Origin: CAVVSD01 sp963757125
GTDB lineage: Bacteria > Actinomycetota > Thermoleophilia > Solirubrobacterales > Solirubrobacteraceae
Assembly: GCA_963757125.1 (NCBI GenBank)
Contig: CAVWQP010000009.1
Location: 1,488,001 to 1,552,000 of the forward strand
DNA: 64,000 nucleotides
Direction: 5' to 3'
How positions within the stretch are numbered: position 1 is the first letter of the stretch; every line of letters begins with the position of its first letter. The translations under genes and the position numbers were made by a program. Under the pieces are notes generated by a model. It saw nothing but the letters and a program-made list of their open reading frames with translations. It ran no database searches and was not told the origin of the DNA. Positions 45,117 to 53,224 of this stretch are shown here, piece after piece.

Positions 45117-46867
45117 CCGCCCGGCGTCACCACTCCGGCGGACCCGCCCCCGCGACGCACCGGCTCCGCGGCGGCGAGCAGCCGGCCGTCGCCCAGCCAC
45201 TCGACGCCGGCGACGGTGCCGATCTCGTCGACCGGGTTGAAGACGTGGCCGTAGGTGGACGCCAGCGCCTGGCCCTCGGGCGAGGCGATGAAGCCCGGCT
45301 CGGCGTCGGCCTTCGCGGTGTTGCGCTCGGACACGCGCGGCGCGGCGACCGCGGCCGGCAGCGACGAGCCGAGCCCCAGGCGGTCGAAGAGCACCTGGGC
45401 GACGGTGGTGATGATCGTCGCGCCGCCCGGCGACCCGACCGCGAGGAGCGGCTCGCCGTCGCGCTCGACGATCGTCGGCGCCATCGACGAGCGCGGCCGC
45501 TTGCCGCCCTCGACCTTGTTCGGCGTGTCGGGGTCGTCGTAGGAGAAGTCCGTCAGCTCGTTGTTGAGCAGGAACCCGCGCCCGGGCACGACGATCGCGT
45601 TGCCGCCGATCTGCTCGATCGTGAATGTGTAGGAGACGACGTTGCCCTGGTCGTCGGCGACCGTGAGGTGCGTCGTGCTCCCGGTGCGCTGGATCGTCGG
45701 CACCGTCACCGGCGGCGGCGTGTCGTCGTAGGGCAGCGGGTCGCCCGCCTGCACGGGCCGGGGCGCCGTGGCGGCGGGATCGATGAGGGCGCGACGCAGG
45801 GACGCGAACTCGGGCGACAGGAGCCCGGCGACCGGGACGTCGACGTAAGCCGGATCGCCGAGGTAGGCCCCGCGGTCGGCGTAGGCGAGCGCGGACGCCT
45901 CCATGAACAGGTGCAGCGCCCTCGCCCGGTCGCCTCCACCCAGGTCGGTGCGGTCGAGGATGTTCAGGATCTCGCCGACGGTCGTCCCGCCGCTGGACGG
46001 CGGGCCCATCCCGTAGACGTCGAGGCCGCGGAACTGCGAGTGCGTCGGGTCGCGCTCGAGCGCCTCGTATCCCGCGAGGTCGCCGGTCGTCATGACGCCG
46101 GGCTGGAACACCTCCGGGTGGGTGGGGTCGGTCTCGACGGGCGGGTGGTCCACCGCGTCGACGATCGACTGCGCGATCGGGCCGCTGTAGAACGCGTCCG
46201 CGCCGTGCTTGGCGATCGCCTCGTACGTCCCCGCCAGATCCGGGTTGCGCAGCGTCGAGCCGACGTCGCGCGGCGTGCCGTCGGGATCGAGGTAGATCGC
46301 CGCCGTGGACGGGACCTGCGCGAACGCCGCCTGGTTGTCCTCGATCTGCCCGGCGAACGTGTCGTCGACCGGGAAGCCGTCCTTCGCGACGTGGATGCCG
46401 GGCTTCAGCGCGCGCCCGAGCGACCAGGTCCCGTAGTCGCGCAGCGCGAGCTCCCAGCCGCGCACCGTGCCCGGCACGCCGGCCGACAGCCCGCTGAGGC
46501 GGGCGTCGGCGAACGCGAGCGGCTTCCCGTCCGCGAAGAACGAGGTCGGCGACATGGCGGCCGGCGCGGTCTCGCGGCTGTCGACCGTCGTGACCTTCCC
46601 GTCCTTCGTGCGGATGACCATGAAGCCGCCGCCGCCGATCCCCGACGAGAACGGCTCGACGACGCCCAGGACGCCCGCCGCCGCGACCGCGGCGTCGATG
46701 GCGTTGCCGCCGTCGCGCAGGGACTGCAGCGCGGTGCCCGTGGCGAGCGCGTCGACGCTCGACGCGGCACCGCCGGTGCCGGTCGCGGTGGACTCGGCGG
46801 CGACCGCCGGGGCGGCCGCGCCGAGTGCGGCGAGGAGGAAGGCTGCGAGGACGAGGAGGCGGCGCAT
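45113..46867 (-). CDS. ggt: Gamma-glutamyltransferase
   Basis: A 584-residue secreted GGT (signal peptide MRRLLVLAAFLLAALGAAA, cleavage near AVAAES). GGT transfers or hydrolyses gamma-glutamyl groups and self-cleaves before a catalytic Thr, here in GSTTHLTVAD. Other conserved parts are NAIDAAVAAAGVLGVVEP, SSGIGGGGFMVI, GPPSSGGTTVGE and SPGGATIITTVAQV. Actinobacteria use mycothiol, so glutathione may not be the native substrate. It lies between the dienelactone hydrolase (10-bp gap) and the sigma factor (4-bp overlap). Confidence 0.93.
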   Translation of the reverse strand: MRRLLVLAAFLLAALGAAAPAVAAESTATGTGGAASSVDALATGTALQSLRDGGNAIDAAVAAAGVLGVVEPFSSGIGGGGFMVIRTKDGKVTTVDSRETAPAAMSPTSFFADGKPLAFADARLSGLSAGVPGTVRGWELALRDYGTWSLGRALKPGIHVAKDGFPVDDTFAGQIEDNQAAFAQVPSTAAIYLDPDGTPRDVGSTLRNPDLAGTYEAIAKHGADAFYSGPIAQSIVDAVDHPPVETDPTHPEVFQPGVMTTGDLAGYEALERDPTHSQFRGLDVYGMGPPSSGGTTVGEILNILDRTDLGGGDRARALHLFMEASALAYADRGAYLGDPAYVDVPVAGLLSPEFASLRRALIDPAATAPRPVQAGDPLPYDDTPPPVTVPTIQRTGSTTHLTVADDQGNVVSYTFTIEQIGGNAIVVPGRGFLLNNELTDFSYDDPDTPNKVEGGKRPRSSMAPTIVERDGEPLLAVGSPGGATIITTVAQVLFDRLGLGSSLPAAVAAPRVSERNTAKADAEPGFIASPEGQALASTYGHVFNPVDEIGTVAGVEWLGDGRLLAAAEPVRRGGGSAGVVTPGG

Positions 46868-46877
46868 GCCGCCGCGC

Positions 46878-47684
46878 TTACCCGGCTACTCGCGACCCCA
46901 CGCCAGAGAGGAAGTCCAGGACCCGGCGCCATGCGTCGTCGCACGCGTCGGCGAACTCCTCGTACTTGCGGTCGAAGAACGAGTGCGGCGCGCCGGGGTA
47001 CACGATGATCTCGTGGTCGGGGCCGCCGGCCTCCAAGGCCTCCTCGAACTGCGTCACCGTCTCCAGCGGGATGCCGGCGTCGTCGCCGCCGAACAGGCCG
47101 AGGATCGGCAGCTTCATGTCCGGCGCCGCGTCGATCGCGGCCGGGATGACGCCGGCCAGCGGACCCTCCGCGGCGGCCACGACGCGCCCGTAGAACCCGA
47201 CGACGGCGTCGAGGCCGATGTCGTCGCGCGTGGACGCGTGGAACGCCTGCGCGCCCCCGAAGCAGAAGCCGACCACGACGACGTGCCCGATCCCGGCGCG
47301 CTCGCGCAGCGCCGCGCTGCACGCGGCGATGTCGGCCTGGACGCCGGCGATCGTGGTCTGCTTGACGTGCGGCATGTAGTCGAACTCGGCGTCGCGCTCG
47401 CCGACCCCGGCGGTCCGGCCGAACGGGTCGAACGCGACGGCCGCGTGGCCGGCCTCGGCGAAGCGCTCGGCCAGCTCCGCGTAGAAGCGGTACAGCCCGC
47501 GCACGTCGGGGATGATCACGACGCCGACGGGCGACGGCGAGGGCGTGTCGGCGAACGCCGCGGAGAACTCCGTGCCGTCCTCCGAGCGCAGCGTGAGGAC
47601 CTCGGCGCCGGCGCCGCCGGCGAGCGGCGCGAGGACCCGCTCGGCGGGCAGCGCGGGGGGCTGTGAATCGTGGTCGAAGCACAT
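46878..47684 (-). CDS. Dienelactone hydrolase family protein
   Basis: A 268-residue alpha/beta hydrolase of the DLH type. The Cys nucleophile lies in VGFCFGGAQ, Asp in LFGGDDAGIP and His in PGAPHSFFDRKY. Family members hydrolyse dienelactone in chlorocatechol breakdown or other esters, but no catechol genes are in view. ATG 47684 is the first in-frame Met after the upstream divergent region shared with proS. It leads a four-gene minus-strand operon. Confidence 0.88.
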   Translation of the reverse strand: MCFDHDSQPPALPAERVLAPLAGGAGAEVLTLRSEDGTEFSAAFADTPSPSPVGVVIIPDVRGLYRFYAELAERFAEAGHAAVAFDPFGRTAGVGERDAEFDYMPHVKQTTIAGVQADIAACSAALRERAGIGHVVVVGFCFGGAQAFHASTRDDIGLDAVVGFYGRVVAAAEGPLAGVIPAAIDAAPDMKLPILGLFGGDDAGIPLETVTQFEEALEAGGPDHEIIVYPGAPHSFFDRKYEEFADACDDAWRRVLDFLSGVGSRVAG

Positions 47685-47809
47685 GCCTCGGAGTGTGGAC
47701 GATCCGTTACCTTTCCGGCCGAGGAGGTCACGGAGGCCGGCGCGCAGAGCAGCGCCCGACTCGCGGCCGGGAGCGCCGCGCGCGGCACCAGACCGAAGGG
47801 GAGGAGAGG

Positions 47810-47839
47810 GGTGCCGGCCCGCAGGCGCGGGCCGGCACC
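47810..47839. terminator. Perfect 13-bp hairpin in the DLH-proS gap
   Basis: GGTGCCGGCCCGC (47810-47822) pairs with GCGGGCCGGCACC (47827-47839) around AGGC. It stands 57 bp before the proS ATG in a 211-bp divergent gap. As both genes point away from it, it is not an ordinary terminator; a leader attenuator or barrier between promoters is possible. No T-box motif is present. Confidence 0.4.
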
Positions 47840-47880
47840 GTCCTCGACGCCCCGTGGAGCCGGACAGGACGGGCCGTGAA

Positions 47881-47886
47881 TAGGCT
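47881..47886 (+). promoter_or_regulatory. -10-like TAGGCT before proS
   Basis: TAGGCT ends 9 nt before the ATG at 47896 and abuts the alternative GTG at 47887. This favours the ATG and a nearly leaderless message. The -35 is weak. Confidence 0.35.
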
Positions 47887-47895
47887 GTGGCCTCA

Positions 47896-49593
47896 ATGGA
47901 TCGGCTCTCGCAGACCCTGCTCCCCACCGAGCGCCAGCCCCCCGCCGACGCGGAGGCGCTGTCGCACAAGCTGATGGTCCGCGCGGGACTCATCCGCCAG
48001 GTGGGCTCCGGCCTCTGGTCGTGGATGCCCGTCGGCTGGAAGGTGCACGGGCGCGCCGTCCAGATCGTGCGCGAGGAGATCGACGCGATCGGCGGGCAGG
48101 AGATGCTCATGCCGGTGCTGCTGCCGGCCGAGCCGTGGAAGCGCAGCGGCCGCTACGAGTCGGTCGGCGCGGAGCTCTTCCGCCTCAAGGACCGGCGCGA
48201 CGCCGACCTCCTCCTCGCGATGACGCACGAGGAGATCGTCACGATGCACGTGGCGCAGGTCGTGCGCTCCTACCGCGACCTCCCGCTGATCCTCTACCAC
48301 TTCCAGACGAAGGAGCGCGACGAGCCCCGTCCGCGCGCCGGCGTGCTGCGCACGCGCGAGTTCATCATGAAGGACTCCTACACCTTCGACCGCGACGACG
48401 AGGGCCTGCAGGCGGGGTACGAGAAGCACATCGGCGCCTACGAGCGGATCTTCGACCGCGCGGGGCTGCGCTGGTACCGCGTCGAGTCCGACGTCGGGAT
48501 GATGGGTGGGACACGCGCGCACGAGTACATGGCGCCGTGCGCGGCGGGCGAGGACGACGTGGCGCTCGCGCCGGGCTACGCCGCGAACGTCGACGTCGCG
48601 AGCGCGGAGCCGAAGCCGATCGCGCTGCCCGAGCCCGAGCCGGCGCCGCGGAAGGTCCACACGCCCGGCGCCACGACGATCGACGCGGTCGCGGGTCAGA
48701 TGGGCGTGCCCGCCGGCGCGCTGCTGAAGGCCTTCCCGATCGTCACCGAGGGCCGCGGGATGGTCATGGTCGTGGTGCGCGGCGACCACCGCGTCAACGA
48801 GACGAAGCTCACGAACACCCTCGGCGAGCCGTTCCGGCCCGCGAGCGAGAGCGAGATCGCCGACCGCATCGGCCCGCCCGGCTTCATCGGGCCCGCGGGG
48901 GCGCAGGTGCCCGTGCTGCTCGACAGCGCCGTGCACACCGAGGGCGGGTGGATCGCGGGCGCGAACGAGCCCGAGCACCACCTCGCCGGCGTGCAGCCCG
49001 GTCGCGACTTCGCGTTCGAGACCGTCGACGTGCGCACGGTGGAGGCCGGGGACCTGGTGAACGGCCAACCGATCACGATCGAGCCCGCGATCGAGATCGG
49101 CAACATCTTCCAGCTCGGCACCCGCTACTCCGAGCCGCTCGGCGCGACGTACCTCGACGAGAACGGACGCGAGCAGCACGTGTGGATGGGCTCCTACGGC
49201 ATCGGCCCGGCGCGGATCGTCGCCGCCGCGGTGGAGCAGTTCTCCGACGAGCAGGGGATCTCGTGGCCCCGGTCGCTCGCGCCGTGGGACGTCGAGATCG
49301 TCGCGCTGGGCAAGCCGGGCAGCGACGAGATGGCGGCCGCCGAGGCGCTGCACGAGGAGCTGCGCGCCGTCGGGCTGCGCTCGCTGCTGGACGACCGGGA
49401 CGCCGGGACGGGCGAGAAGTTCGCGGACGCGGAGCTGCTCGGCGTGCCGCTGCGGCTCACGGTGGGGAGGAGATCCCTCGCCGCGGGTACGGCCGAGGCC
49501 AAGGTGCGCCGAGGCATGACCGACATCGAAGGCGGAGTTCCGCTGACCGGCGGCGCGGAGGCCGTCCGGACGCTGTGGGCCGACCTCCCCTGA
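47896..49593 (+). CDS. proS: Proline--tRNA ligase
   Basis: A 565-residue bacterial-type class II ProRS with motif 1 region near RAGLIRQVGSGLWSWMPVG, motif 2 (RDLPLILYHFQTKERDEPRPRAG), an editing INS domain (about residues 220-400, with HTPGATTIDAVAGQMGV), motif 3 (GSYGIGPARIVAA) and a C-terminal anticodon-binding domain. The INS domain deacylates Ala-tRNA(Pro). Start 47896 (ATG) is preferred to GTG 47887 because of the -10 hexamer position. The 3' end overlaps the pgsA-like gene by 19 bp. Confidence 0.96.
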   Translation: MDRLSQTLLPTERQPPADAEALSHKLMVRAGLIRQVGSGLWSWMPVGWKVHGRAVQIVREEIDAIGGQEMLMPVLLPAEPWKRSGRYESVGAELFRLKDRRDADLLLAMTHEEIVTMHVAQVVRSYRDLPLILYHFQTKERDEPRPRAGVLRTREFIMKDSYTFDRDDEGLQAGYEKHIGAYERIFDRAGLRWYRVESDVGMMGGTRAHEYMAPCAAGEDDVALAPGYAANVDVASAEPKPIALPEPEPAPRKVHTPGATTIDAVAGQMGVPAGALLKAFPIVTEGRGMVMVVVRGDHRVNETKLTNTLGEPFRPASESEIADRIGPPGFIGPAGAQVPVLLDSAVHTEGGWIAGANEPEHHLAGVQPGRDFAFETVDVRTVEAGDLVNGQPITIEPAIEIGNIFQLGTRYSEPLGATYLDENGREQHVWMGSYGIGPARIVAAAVEQFSDEQGISWPRSLAPWDVEIVALGKPGSDEMAAAEALHEELRAVGLRSLLDDRDAGTGEKFADAELLGVPLRLTVGRRSLAAGTAEAKVRRGMTDIEGGVPLTGGAEAVRTLWADLP

Positions 49594-50183
49594 CCTTCCG
49601 GAGGCTGTTCGGCCTCGACCGCTCCGGCCCGCCGCCACCCGCGACCCTGCGCGGCGCGCCGTGGAACCCCTGGACGCTGCCGAACGTCATCGGCCTCGTC
49701 CGGCTGGCGCTCATCCCGGTCTTCCTCATCGTGGCCCTCAGCTCGGGCGACGGCGTCGACCTGCTCGCGGTGATCATCTTCGCCGTCATCGGCTGGAGCG
49801 ACTACCTCGACGGCATCGCGGCGCGCGTCACGGGCCAGTACAGCCGCTTCGGCGCGCTGCTGGATCCGGTCGTCGACCGGCTGCTCGTGCTGTCCGGCGT
49901 CCTCGTCTGCTGGCGGTTCGAGCTGCTGCCCCGCTGGCTCCTCGCGCTGCTCGTCCTGCGCGAGGTCGCGATCCTCGTGCTGGCGCGCGTCGCGCTGCAG
50001 CACGAGCGCGATCTCCAGATCAACTGGCCGGGCCGCGCAGCGGTCTGGCCTGTCATGTCCGCGATCTTCCTGGCACTCTGTGGTGTGGAGGAGCCGGCGG
50101 TCGTCCTGCTCGTGGTCGGACTGGTGTTGGCGATGCTCGCCCTCGCCCTCTACGTGCGGGATGGATTGCAACCCTCGACCTGA
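49575..50183 (+). CDS. CDP-alcohol phosphatidyltransferase family protein
   Basis: This 202-residue membrane protein makes a phospholipid from CDP-diacylglycerol. The CAP motif is intact: SDYLDGIAARVTGQYSRFGALLDPVVDR (D-x2-DG-x2-AR-x8-G-x3-D-x3-D). About five to six helices are seen. GTG 49575 is the only fitting start; there is none at the proS stop junction. The usual family members near FHA/MerR genes in actinobacteria are PgsA2-like; the product could be PGP, PI-phosphate or cardiolipin. Confidence 0.85.
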   Translation: MGRPPLTFRRLFGLDRSGPPPPATLRGAPWNPWTLPNVIGLVRLALIPVFLIVALSSGDGVDLLAVIIFAVIGWSDYLDGIAARVTGQYSRFGALLDPVVDRLLVLSGVLVCWRFELLPRWLLALLVLREVAILVLARVALQHERDLQINWPGRAAVWPVMSAIFLALCGVEEPAVVLLVVGLVLAMLALALYVRDGLQPST

Positions 50184-50185
50184 CG

Positions 50186-50213
50186 TTGAAGGAGGCGAGA
50201 TCGTTGGTATGCT
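50186..50213 (+). promoter_or_regulatory. Promoter with TTGAAG and TATGCT, 16-bp spacer
   Basis: TTGAAG (50186-50191) and TATGCT (50208-50213) have a 16-bp spacer, the best vegetative-type promoter seen in the window. It lies right after the pgsA stop and should drive rsiG and the downstream FHA-merR-apt genes. Confidence 0.6.
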
Positions 50214-50251
50214 CGCCGCCTTCGCCACCTGAATGGAGAAGCTTCCGCGTG

Positions 50252-50509
50252 ATGGACACCTTTCCCGATCTGGGCTCGCTCTCCGACCAAGAGCTGAAGG
50301 ACCTCATCCAGCAGCTCACGGATGAGGAGGTCGACATCTCCTACCGGCGGCGGATCCTGCACGGCAAGATCGACATCCTCCGTGCCGAGCTGGTCAACCG
50401 CCTTCGCAAGAAGCACGAGGGAGGCGAGGAGGTCATCACCGGTGCCGACGTCCAGCGCCTGACCGACATCCTGGCCGGCCGTTCGGGCGAGGACGAAGGC
50501 TCGAGCTAA
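50252..50509 (+). CDS. rsiG: RsiG-type c-di-GMP-binding anti-sigma factor (single motif)
   Basis: An 85-residue protein matching the RsiG family. RsiG binds sigma WhiG under cyclic-di-GMP control in Streptomyces. The motif E(X)3S(X)2R(X)3Q(X)3D is seen as Glu26, Ser30, Arg33, His37 and Asp41, with His in the Gln place. Only one motif copy is present, as in the Rubrobacter homolog, which works as a homodimer; Streptomyces RsiG carries two. The chain is all-helical (SDQELKDLIQQLTDEE then YRRRILHGKIDILRAEL). ATG 50252 or GTG 50249 may start it. The gene is upstream of the FHA gene, in place of DUF881 genes common elsewhere. No WhiG is in the window. Confidence 0.72.
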   Translation: MDTFPDLGSLSDQELKDLIQQLTDEEVDISYRRRILHGKIDILRAELVNRLRKKHEGGEEVITGADVQRLTDILAGRSGEDEGSS

Positions 50510-50535
50510 GCGACAGCGAGGAGAGCGGGCCGCCC

Positions 50536-51006
50536 GTGGCGCAGCACTGTCCCGAATGCGGCTTCGTGAACGCGGAGGGGGCGAACTACTGCCAGCGGTG
50601 CGGTGCGTTCCTGGCCGTGCCGGCGGAGTCCACGCGCGAGCCGTCAACGGCGACGTACCGGGTCGGTGAGACCGGGGAGCTGATCCCGGTCGAGCTCGAC
50701 GCCGTCGTCTCCGAGGGCGCCGCGCTCGTGATCCGCTCCGGCGGCGGCCGCGTGGGCGAGAGCTTCGCGCTGCAGGGCGACCGCATGACCGTCGGTCGCC
50801 GCCCCGACTCCGACGTGTTCCTCGACGACGTGACCGTCTCCCGCGACCACGCGCTCATCGTCCGCCGCAACGGCGGCTTCTGGCTCGACGACCTGGGGTC
50901 GCTGAACGGCACCTACGTCAACCGCCGCCGCATCGACTCACACCGCCTGGAGGATGGGGACGAGCTCCAGGTCGGCAAGTACAAGCTGACCTTCCTCTCA
51001 CGCTGA
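50536..51006 (+). CDS. Zinc-ribbon and FHA domain protein (GarA-like)
   Basis: A 156-residue protein with an N-terminal zinc ribbon (CPECGFVNAEGANYCQRCG), a short linker holding STATYRVGETG, and a C-terminal FHA domain (GRRPDSDVFLDDVTVSRDHALIVR with GSLNGTYVNRRRI). The Ser/Thr linker resembles the phosphorylated ETTS region of mycobacterial GarA, which the FHA domain binds in cis. Regulation by Ser/Thr kinases and a role near central metabolism are inferred from the GarA parallel and the adjacent MerR gene. Confidence 0.85.
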   Translation: MAQHCPECGFVNAEGANYCQRCGAFLAVPAESTREPSTATYRVGETGELIPVELDAVVSEGAALVIRSGGGRVGESFALQGDRMTVGRRPDSDVFLDDVTVSRDHALIVRRNGGFWLDDLGSLNGTYVNRRRIDSHRLEDGDELQVGKYKLTFLSR

Positions 51007-51008
51007 GC

Positions 51009-51803
51009 ATGGACGCATCCGACATGGCGACGATCCGCGACATCCCGCAGCCGCCACCCGTCGACCCTCCCGAGGTCCCTGAGGTCGCGACGTCCGGCCC
51101 CGGCAAGGGGATGACGATCGGCGCGGTCTGCAAGGGCCTCGCGCAGGAGTTCCCGGACATCTCGATCTCGAAGATCCGGTACCTCGAGGACCAGAAGCTC
51201 CTGCATCCGCGCCGCACGCCCGGCGGCTACCGGCTCTACACGCCCAGCGACGTCGCGCGCCTGCGGACGATCCTGCGCATGCAGCGCGACGAGTTCCTCC
51301 CGCTGCGCGTCATCCGCCAGGAGCTCGCCTCCGGCCGCCAGCAGGACGACGGCGCCGAGCTGCCGGGCCGCCAGCCCACCGCGCAGCGCATCCGCGGCCC
51401 GCGCGTCTCGGTGCGCGGTGAGGCGCCGGCCGCGTACTCGCTCGAGGACGTGCTCGAGGACACGCGCGCCCCGGCCGAGCTCGTCAAGGAGCTGCGCGAC
51501 TTCGGGATCATCGAGGGGCAGGCGCGGGGCGGGACGACCTTCTACGACGAGACGGAGCGCGAGATCATCCGTGCCGCCGCCGAGCTGGCGCGCTACGGCG
51601 TGGGCGGGCGCAACCTGCGCGTGTTCCGCTCCTCCGCCGACCGTGAGTCGTCGCTCCTGCAGGCGATCCTCGCCCCGGCGCTGCGCTCGCGCAACCCCGA
51701 GCGGCGCAAGGAGGCCCTGGAGGCGCTGGAGAACCTGGCGGCCGTCGCCTCGCACCTCAAGCACCTGCTGCTGGTGCGCGACCTGCGCCGCGTCGCGCGC
51801 TAG
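51009..51803 (+). CDS. MerR family regulator (FtsR/Rv1828-like)
   Basis: This 264-residue regulator has a Pro-rich N-tail, a MerR winged HTH (MTIGAVCKGLAQEFPDISISKIRYLEDQKLLHP, then GGYRLYTPSDVARLRTI) and a long C-terminal part with a second helical domain. Gene order FHA-MerR matches GarA-Rv1828 and ftsR in actinobacteria, where FtsR controls ftsZ. No metal-sensing Cys pattern is seen. The GTG of apt overlaps its stop. Confidence 0.85.
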   Translation: MDASDMATIRDIPQPPPVDPPEVPEVATSGPGKGMTIGAVCKGLAQEFPDISISKIRYLEDQKLLHPRRTPGGYRLYTPSDVARLRTILRMQRDEFLPLRVIRQELASGRQQDDGAELPGRQPTAQRIRGPRVSVRGEAPAAYSLEDVLEDTRAPAELVKELRDFGIIEGQARGGTTFYDETEREIIRAAAELARYGVGGRNLRVFRSSADRESSLLQAILAPALRSRNPERRKEALEALENLAAVASHLKHLLLVRDLRRVAR

Positions 51804-52330
51804 TGACCGTCGACCTCGGGAGCTACGTCCGGGACATCCCGGGCTTCCCGAAGCCTGGGATCGTCTTCAAGGACATCACGCCCGTCCTCGCGGCGCCCGA
51901 GGCGCTCGACGCCGCGGTCACGGGGCTCGCGGAGTTCGCCCGGGAGCTGGACGTCGAGCTCGTCGTCGGCGCCGAGGCACGCGGATTCCTGCTCGGGCCG
52001 GCGATCGCGCGCGAGCTGGGCGCCGGCTTCATCCTGGCCCGCAAGCCCGGCAAGCTGCCGCGCGCGACGGTCCAGGCGGAGTACGCGCTGGAGTACGGGA
52101 CGGACACGCTCGAGCTGCACAGCGACGCCGTCCACGGCGGCTCGCGCGTGCTCGTGCACGACGACCTCCTGGCGACGGGCGGGACGGCGAGCGCGACGTG
52201 CTCGCTCGTCGAGCAGCTCGGCGGCGTGGTCGTCGGCTGCGCGTTCCTCATCGAGCTGGCGTTCCTGAACGGCCGGGACCGGCTCCAGGGACGCAACGTG
52301 CACTCGCTGCTGTCCTACGACAGCGAATAG
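51803..52330 (+). CDS. apt: Adenine phosphoribosyltransferase
   Basis: Apt salvages adenine to AMP with PRPP. The 175-residue protein has the N-terminal YVRDIPGFPKPGIVFKDITPVL, VGAEARGFLLGPAIA and the PRPP loop VHDDLLATGGTASA. A GTG start overlaps the MerR stop. Convergent with the 52333 gene with a 2-bp gap. In many bacteria apt lies by relA; here it does not. Confidence 0.95.
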   Translation: MTVDLGSYVRDIPGFPKPGIVFKDITPVLAAPEALDAAVTGLAEFARELDVELVVGAEARGFLLGPAIARELGAGFILARKPGKLPRATVQAEYALEYGTDTLELHSDAVHGGSRVLVHDDLLATGGTASATCSLVEQLGGVVVGCAFLIELAFLNGRDRLQGRNVHSLLSYDSE

Positions 52331-52332
52331 CG

Positions 52333-53169
52333 CTACTTGAGCGGCCCGCGCAGCACGACGAGCCCGGGGCGGGTCGGCGTGCCGGTGCTGCGCTGGCGCG
52401 TGACGAGCACCTCGCGGTAGCGCTTCGGGTCGACCTTCAGCGGGGCGAGGCCGTCGACGCGGCCGCTGTCGTCGGTGCGCAGCGTGGCGACGTACGTGGC
52501 GTCCCTGCGGCCGCCGTTGGTCAGCCAGACGGTGTAGGCGGCGGTCGCGGTGCTGCGCGGCAGGCCGCCGGCGGTCACGACGAGCGACTGCGCGGTCCCA
52601 CGGCGCTCGACCTCCGCGGCGCCGTCGGCCTTGGAGCCGGGGCGGGCGGGCGCGAGCCACGCGCTCGGTGCGGGGGCGACGCTCGGCGTGGTCGCGATGG
52701 GCGGCGGCTCGTTGGAGTTGCCGACGACGATCGCGACGCCGAAGACGGCCAGGGCGGGGACGGCGACGCCGATGAGCCCTGCGATCGGCGGCAGCGGCCG
52801 GCGCGGTGCGCGCTGCTCCGGTGCCACGGGGAGGCCGGCGAGGCGGGCCGAGGCGGTGCCGCCGAGGCTGTCGGCGGCGGTGCGCGCCCAGTCGCGGGCG
52901 CCCGGGTTCGCGATGAGATAGGCCTGAGCGCGCTCGGCGGCGGCGGGCTCCGCCTGGCCCAGCAGCCAGTCGGTGACCTGCGCACGGCGATCGTCGGGGA
53001 CGGTCGGGGCGGGTGCGCTCAGGGTCGTGACGGCGTCGCGTGCGCGGGCGCGCACGGCGTCGACGTCGAGGCGCAGCGCGCGGGCGATGCCCGCGTAGGA
53101 ACGGCCGCGGCGCAGGACGAGGTCCAGCACGGCCTGCTGATCGGCGGGAAGATGCGCCGGCGCGGTCAT
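52333..53169 (-). CDS. Sigma4-like HTH fused to membrane anti-sigma-type domain
   Basis: A 278-residue protein with an unusual order. Residues 1-50 resemble a sigma region 4 HTH (PADQQAVLDLVLRRGRSYAGIARALRLDVDAVRARA). A central region is followed by one membrane helix (about 130-150, GLIGVAVPALAVFGVAIVVG), then an outside domain with RskA-like beta structure (GTAQSLVVTAGGLPRSTATAAYTVWLTNGG). This joins a DNA-binding-like module with an anti-sigma-K-type periplasmic domain in one chain. It may control transcription from the membrane; this is an inference from domains. Confidence 0.72.
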   Translation of the reverse strand: MTAPAHLPADQQAVLDLVLRRGRSYAGIARALRLDVDAVRARARDAVTTLSAPAPTVPDDRRAQVTDWLLGQAEPAAAERAQAYLIANPGARDWARTAADSLGGTASARLAGLPVAPEQRAPRRPLPPIAGLIGVAVPALAVFGVAIVVGNSNEPPPIATTPSVAPAPSAWLAPARPGSKADGAAEVERRGTAQSLVVTAGGLPRSTATAAYTVWLTNGGRRDATYVATLRTDDSGRVDGLAPLKVDPKRYREVLVTRQRSTGTPTRPGLVVLRGPLK

Positions 53170-53224
53170 GGGCGCCGCAAGCTACGCCTCCGATGCGCAG
53201 CGGTCACCCGCTGCACGCGGGCTT

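Noticed and set aside
47685..47886. T-box riboswitch in front of proS
   Set aside because: No T-box sequence or specifier-type stem is visible; only a simple hairpin.
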